A stretch of DNA of 64,000 nt from positions 240,703 to 304,702 of the forward strand of contig NZ_RWIS01000005.1 in assembly GCF_003944705.1 (NCBI RefSeq), written 5' to 3'. This stretch comes from Hymenobacter metallilatus (lineage in GTDB: Bacteria > Bacteroidota > Bacteroidia > Cytophagales > Hymenobacteraceae). The notes below the pieces were generated by a model that saw only the letters and a list, made by a program, of their open reading frames with translations, was not told the DNA's origin and ran no database searches. A program made the translations under genes and the position numbers. Positions 60,559-64,000 of the stretch are shown piece by piece (position 1 is the first letter of the stretch; each line of letters opens with the position of its first letter).

Positions 60559-61293
60559 ATGACTATTGCGCATCATCCCTTTGGTGTAGAGGCGCTGCTG
60601 AGCCGTACAACGGTGCTGACGTTTGCCGCCCCGGCCGCTGAGCTGCAACGCCTGCTGCCGCCCTGTCTGACCCTCGATACCCTGGACGATACCTGGGGCT
60701 TCGTGGCGGTAGCATTGGTGCAGACGCGGCAGTTGCGCCCGCAGGGCCTGCCGGCCTGGCTAGGGCATCAATTCTTTCTGATTGGGTACCGGATATTTGT
60801 GCGCTACACCACGGCGGCCGGAAAGCGGCTGCGCGGCTTGTATATTCTGGGCTCAGAAACCGATAAGCGCCACATGCAATGGCTCGGCAATTTGCTTACC
60901 TCTTACCGCTACCGGACTGTGGACATATACCAGGCAGCCATTGCCACTGGTCAGACTATCCTATCAAGGCAGGCAGGACTATGTATTGAGGTAGAAAACC
61001 TGGTTAATGAGCCGGAGTTACCGGCTGGCTCGCCGTTCCGGAACTGGCAGCAGGCCCGGCGGTTTGCTGGCCCCCTGCCGTTTACCTTTTCATGGAGCCC
61101 AGCTACTAAGCAAGTGGTCATTGTGGAAGGCATACGGGAGGAGTGGCAGCCCCAACCGGTGCGCGTAGTAGCGGCAGAGGTGGCCTTTATCCGTAACCTC
61201 GGGCTCGGCAAAGTCCGGCTGGCTAGTGCTTTCACCATGCAAAATATTCCCTACCGGTGGAAAAAAGGCCGGACTGAAACGTGGGCCGGATGA
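60559..61293 (+). CDS. DUF2071-family protein
   Basis: 244 residues, soluble. Resembles the YqjF/DUF2071 group (acetoacetate-decarboxylase-like fold): VLTFAAPAAELQRLLPPCLTLDTLDDTWGFVAVALVQTRQLRPQGLP near the start, RIFVRYTTAAGKRLRGLYILGSETDKR in the middle, and WSPATKQVVIVEGIREEWQPQPV later. The acetoacetate decarboxylase Schiff-base lysine cannot be placed with confidence. It starts 37 bases after the DoxX-like gene, and its stop overlaps the next start by four bases. Confidence 0.85.
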   Translation: MTIAHHPFGVEALLSRTTVLTFAAPAAELQRLLPPCLTLDTLDDTWGFVAVALVQTRQLRPQGLPAWLGHQFFLIGYRIFVRYTTAAGKRLRGLYILGSETDKRHMQWLGNLLTSYRYRTVDIYQAAIATGQTILSRQAGLCIEVENLVNEPELPAGSPFRNWQQARRFAGPLPFTFSWSPATKQVVIVEGIREEWQPQPVRVVAAEVAFIRNLGLGKVRLASAFTMQNIPYRWKKGRTETWAG

Positions 61294-62051
61294 GAAAGCG
61301 GGCGGAGGGTGTCCGCAATATCGTACGCTTCAACTGGCATTTTTACGCCGGTGCCGGGCTGGCGGCCCTGTTGCTGGCCGTGGGCATTGGCGCGGCCAGC
61401 GGCCACCCTGCGTGGTGCCTGGGCCTGGGGCTTGCGCTGCTGGCCGTGCTACTGCCTACTGTGGTTTCCCTGCTTGTATCTTGGTACGTGTATGATATTT
61501 CAGGACTATATGAGTTCCGGTGGCTGCCACGTACGGCAGCACCGCCACAACAAGTGGTGAATATTCATGCGGGTTTTGATGAAACCAGTGCCTTGCTGCG
61601 CCAACGGTTTCCTGGAGCTACCCTGCAGGTGCTGGACTTTTACAACCCCGCCGAGCACACGGAAATTTCCATCCGACGGGCGCGGGCGGCTATAACACCA
61701 TACCCCGGAACCGAACCCGTACGCCCGGCCCAGTTGCCATTGTCTACGGCTTCCATCGATTTGGTAGTGGTGATGCTGGCGGCCCACGAAATCCGGCATC
61801 CAGCCCAGCGGGCAGCATTTCTGCGCGAAATAGGTCGGGTGCTGACCCCGAACGGTCGGGCCGTGGTAGTGGAACATCTGCGGGATTCGGCCAACTTTAT
61901 GGCGTATACCGTCGGGTTCCTGCACTTCTACTCGCGGACTACTTGGCTGGCGGCTTTTGAGCTGGGTGGGTTGCAATTGGAACGGGAGCACAAGCTGACG
62001 CCCTTTATTTCCGCCTTTATTCTTCGTGCTGCCAATGGAACTGCAACTTAA
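61290..62051 (+). CDS. Membrane-anchored methyltransferase-like protein with degenerate SAM motif
   Basis: 253 residues from MRKRAEGVRNIVRF; ATG overlaps the DUF2071 stop (ATGA). Two N-terminal membrane helices (GAGLAALLLAVGIGAAS and LGLALLAVLLPTVVSLLVSWYVY). A class I methyltransferase-like domain follows, with a changed motif I (VVNIHAGFDETSALL instead of the usual D-G-G-G pattern). Later motifs are recognisable: VLDFYN, IDLVVVMLAAHEI, and LREIGRVLTPNGRAVVVEHLRD. Whether it still binds SAM is uncertain. Its last 17 bases overlap the next gene. Confidence 0.82.
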   Translation: MRKRAEGVRNIVRFNWHFYAGAGLAALLLAVGIGAASGHPAWCLGLGLALLAVLLPTVVSLLVSWYVYDISGLYEFRWLPRTAAPPQQVVNIHAGFDETSALLRQRFPGATLQVLDFYNPAEHTEISIRRARAAITPYPGTEPVRPAQLPLSTASIDLVVVMLAAHEIRHPAQRAAFLREIGRVLTPNGRAVVVEHLRDSANFMAYTVGFLHFYSRTTWLAAFELGGLQLEREHKLTPFISAFILRAANGTAT

Positions 62052-62430
62052 AGTTATTGGCGCGTTGCTGGTTGGTCTGGCAGTAATGCACGCCGGTTTT
62101 CCGCGCTATTTCAATTGGGCCACTGAATTCAAGCCGCTGAGCCTAATTAACAGGCAGATGATGTATGTGCACACGTTATTTATTGCATTGGTAGTTCTGC
62201 TCTGCGGGCTACTGTGCCTGAACTTCGCGCCGGACTTGGTGCAGACGCATCTGGGGAGGATAGTATGCTTGGGCATGGGAATTTTCTGGCTGGTACGGTT
62301 GGTGGTACAATTTGTCGGCTATTCGCCACTGTTGTGGCGTGGTAAGACATTTGAAACTACCGTGCACATTGTGTTTTCCTTGCTTTGGCTGTACCTGACG
62401 GTTGTTTTTCTTCTGGTATCCTGGCAGTAA
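62035..62430 (+). CDS. Four-helix membrane protein, last gene of the phzF cluster
   Basis: 131 residues from MELQLKVIGALLVGL; a GTG nine bases upstream is also in frame. Four hydrophobic segments: VIGALLVGLAVMHAGFPRYF, MYVHTLFIALVVLLCGLLCL, IVCLGMGIFWLVRLVVQFVGY and TTVHIVFSLLWLYLTVVFLLV. His and Arg residues within or beside helices (MHAGFPR, YVHTLF, TVHIVF) could bind a cofactor such as heme or quinone, but that is speculation. It overlaps the methyltransferase-like gene by 17 bases. Confidence 0.82.
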   Translation: MELQLKVIGALLVGLAVMHAGFPRYFNWATEFKPLSLINRQMMYVHTLFIALVVLLCGLLCLNFAPDLVQTHLGRIVCLGMGIFWLVRLVVQFVGYSPLLWRGKTFETTVHIVFSLLWLYLTVVFLLVSWQ

Positions 62431-62546
62431 TACCTACTAGGGCAATTACTGAATATCCACAAAAAGCGGCAGTTGCCGCACCAAATGTGGTCTTGCATAC
62501 CTAAACTGCTGCCCAATTCACTAGCTGTATCATTCCCCTCCACTAT

Positions 62547-63620
62547 ATGTCCGTTCACCGGAAATTCTCCCTTGTTGCGCTGCTGCTGGCGGCTGCCTTA
62601 TCCACCCAGGCCCAGACTGCGGCCAGTAGCCAGGAGCTGGTGAAGCAGGGCGTTTCTCTCTTCGACCAGGGCAAGTACGATGAAGCCGTGCTGCGCTACA
62701 AAGAAGCCCTGAAGCAGGACCCGGCCAATACCACCGCCCGCTACGAGCTGGCCATGACGTACAATGCTCTCGACCGGAACGAGGAAGCCGTGGAGCTGTG
62801 CAGGCAACTCCTGAAGCAGGACCCCAACCCCGGCGCTTCTCTATACAGCACCTACGGCAATGCCCTTGATGGGCTGAAAAAGCCGAAAGAAGCTGCCAAA
62901 ATCTATCAGGAGGGCCTGAAACGGTACCCCAATGACGGAGCGCTGTACTTCAACCTGGGCGTAACGCAGGCCACGGCCCTCAATCAACCGGCCGAAGCCA
63001 CGGTCAGTATGCAGCAGGCGGTGCGGTGCCGGCCCACGCATGGCAACTCGCTGAATGCCCTGGGGCTGTTACAGCAGCAGGAAGGCAACCGGGTACCGGC
63101 TCTGCTGGCAATGCTGCGCCTGCTGCAGGTGGAGCCCACCGGCCAGCGGGCCGAGGCTACCCTGAAAAGATTCGATGCGCTGATGGGACGGGGCGTGGAG
63201 AAAACCGGCGAGAAGGCCATTACCATCAGCATCCCCTCCGAAACCCTGAAAAACGCCGGCAAGAAAGGTCGCGCCGACAACTTCGGACCCGCCGATATGC
63301 TGCTGAGCATGAGTGGCGCGATGGATTATACCGAAGAAAACAAGGATAAAACGCCCACCGAGCAGCTTATCCGCAAGCTGGAGTCGTTGATTGGCGTATT
63401 GGCGGAGCTGCACCCCGAAAAGCAGGAGGGCTTCACCTGGCAGTACATGGTGCCCTACTTTGTTGAGTTAAAAAAACAAGGCTATCTGCCGTCCCTGGCG
63501 TACTCCATTCAGGCCTCCCGCGCCGGCAGCACCCCGGAAGTACAGACCTGGCTGGCCAACCATACCGCCACCGTGGACGAGCTGCGCACCTGGTCGGCGG
63601 CGTACCCGTGGCCAAAATAA
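62547..63620 (+). CDS. Exported tetratricopeptide-repeat protein
   Basis: 357 residues. Signal peptide about 1-22 (FSLVALLLAAALSTQAQ). About four to five TPR units from residue 27 to 205: LVKQGVSLFDQGKYDEAVLRYKEALKQDP, ARYELAMTYNALDRNEEAVELCRQLLKQDP, YSTYGNALDGLKKPKEAAKIYQEGLKRYP, LYFNLGVTQATALNQPAEATVSM. A C-terminal helical region follows with ISIPSETLKNAGKKGRADNFGPADMLLSM and EKQEGFTWQYMVPYF that I do not recognise. Known: periplasmic TPR proteins scaffold complexes. Partner unknown. Not overlapping the phzF cluster (116 bases apart). Confidence 0.87.
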   Translation: MSVHRKFSLVALLLAAALSTQAQTAASSQELVKQGVSLFDQGKYDEAVLRYKEALKQDPANTTARYELAMTYNALDRNEEAVELCRQLLKQDPNPGASLYSTYGNALDGLKKPKEAAKIYQEGLKRYPNDGALYFNLGVTQATALNQPAEATVSMQQAVRCRPTHGNSLNALGLLQQQEGNRVPALLAMLRLLQVEPTGQRAEATLKRFDALMGRGVEKTGEKAITISIPSETLKNAGKKGRADNFGPADMLLSMSGAMDYTEENKDKTPTEQLIRKLESLIGVLAELHPEKQEGFTWQYMVPYFVELKKQGYLPSLAYSIQASRAGSTPEVQTWLANHTATVDELRTWSAAYPWPK

Positions 63621-63634
63621 ATGAAGTGAGATTG

Positions 63635-63853
63635 TTACCCACGCAGCTGTTCCCGCTCGTAGCCGCCTCGTTCAATCACCTGCTCCACGAACATAGCCTT
63701 GCCCGAAACCGTCAGCAGCATCTGGTACATGGTTTCGGGTACGCCCGTGTAGCGCACGATGCTGCCGCTACGGTGCTCAATTTCCAGCGTTTGAGCAGCC
63801 GCGTCGTAGCCGGCGGCTTTCAGGGAAGTAGAACGGATAGGGCGGCGTGGCAT
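63635..63853 (-). CDS. KTSC-domain small protein
   Basis: 72 residues from the ATG of MPRRPIRSTSLKAAGYD. A longer start at 63898 lies upstream of the likely promoter box. The sequence IRSTSLKAAGYDAAAQTLEIEHRSGSIVRYTGVPETMYQMLL matches the KTSC pattern. Known: KTSC is a short domain found alone or with RNA-modifying enzymes such as lysyl-tRNA synthetase-like proteins; its function is unknown. Convergent with the TPR gene, 14 bases between stops. Confidence 0.8.
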   Translation of the reverse strand: MPRRPIRSTSLKAAGYDAAAQTLEIEHRSGSIVRYTGVPETMYQMLLTVSGKAMFVEQVIERGGYEREQLRG

Positions 63854-63882
63854 AGATGTCAGGAAGGTTTTTTGGTGGTGGT

Positions 63883-63890
63883 CTAAGTTA
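63883..63890 (-). promoter_or_regulatory. Possible -7 box (TAACTTAG) for the KTSC gene
   Basis: One mismatch to TAnnTTTG on the minus strand, 29 bases before the chosen ATG. Its position argues against the longer start. Confidence 0.4.
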
Positions 63891-63898
63891 TGGTGCAT

Positions 63899-64000
63899 CG
63901 TCGATTATGCTCGTCAATGACGAGTTGAATACGCACGTGGTGCATGGCTAAGCAGCGACTGAACGAGCAGGTCTTGCGCACCAGCACGGCACATTTCTGG
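63899..64000. other. Window end, possible gene start or end cut off
   Basis: A plus-strand ATG at 63944 stays open to the edge (19 codons, MAKQRLNEQVLRTSTAHFW). A minus-strand frame also runs in from the edge to a stop near the KTSC promoter. Neither can be assigned without the sequence beyond. Confidence 0.25.

Noticed and set aside
1..64000. A search for CRISPR arrays, phage genes and complete insertion sequences.
   Set aside because: No regularly spaced direct repeats, cas genes, integrases or transposases were seen. The PIN gene is the only clearly foreign-looking segment.

Overview
The window reads as chromosomal DNA of a Bacteroidota bacterium, most likely Hymenobacter or a close relative in the Cytophagales. 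The reasons are a GC-rich coding bias, three secreted proteins ending in type IX secretion (T9SS) sorting domains, a PorV-like protein next to a gingipain-fold PorU-like protease, SPII lipoproteins, few Shine-Dalgarno sequences, and many promoters of the Bacteroidota type (TAnnTTTG at -7, sometimes TTG about 20 bases upstream). No rRNA, phage, CRISPR array or complete insertion sequence was seen. There is one tRNA (Lys, anticodon TTT).

Layout. 1-5.2 kb: end of one T9SS cargo protein and a complete 1504-residue one. 5.2-8.0 kb: iron-sulfur assembly genes (IscA-type carrier, unknown ORF, IscU, IscS), all on the minus strand. 8.1-11.0 kb: methylmalonyl-CoA epimerase, TsaC-type threonylcarbamoyl-AMP synthase, a small lipoprotein and CCA-adding enzyme. 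11.4-14.5 kb: PadR regulator and a large PspC/adhesin-like membrane protein. 14.7-20.5 kb: PorV-like and PorU-like T9SS proteins. 20.6-28.8 kb: folA, fmt, NamZ-like muramidase, FtsX/LolE-like permease, M23 peptidase, PaaE-like reductase and oligoendopeptidase F. 28.8-33.3 kb: tRNA-Lys, a 1-kb gap with two candidate micropeptide genes, hutU and an AT-rich foreign-looking PIN-domain gene. 33.4-41.3 kb: Crp/Fnr regulator, small membrane protein, F420-reductase-like protein, ThuA, GH43, cold-shock protein, NmrA-like protein and a glycosyltransferase. 42.2-55.9 kb: CtlX-type hydrolase, spore-photoproduct-lyase-like radical SAM protein, mqo, nuclease/phosphatase, GNAT, MscS, methyltransferase, pncA, BLUF photoreceptor, a 2H phosphoesterase, a third T9SS cargo protein and hutI.

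55.9-62.4 kb holds the two most interesting operons. The first is an ECF sigma factor overlapping a protein with a cytoplasmic N-terminus, one inner-membrane helix, a long disordered linker and an outer-membrane beta-barrel, followed by a lipoprotein. This is the layout of the recently described dual-membrane-spanning anti-sigma (Dma/Das) systems. The second is an overlapping run phzF, DoxX-like, DUF2071, membrane-anchored methyltransferase-like and four-helix membrane protein, whose joint role is unknown to me. A TPR protein and a KTSC-domain protein close the window.

Between genes there are many long, near-perfect hairpins. Most look like terminators, often bidirectional between convergent genes; one has a perfect 30-bp stem. 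Others look like dispersed inverted-repeat families.
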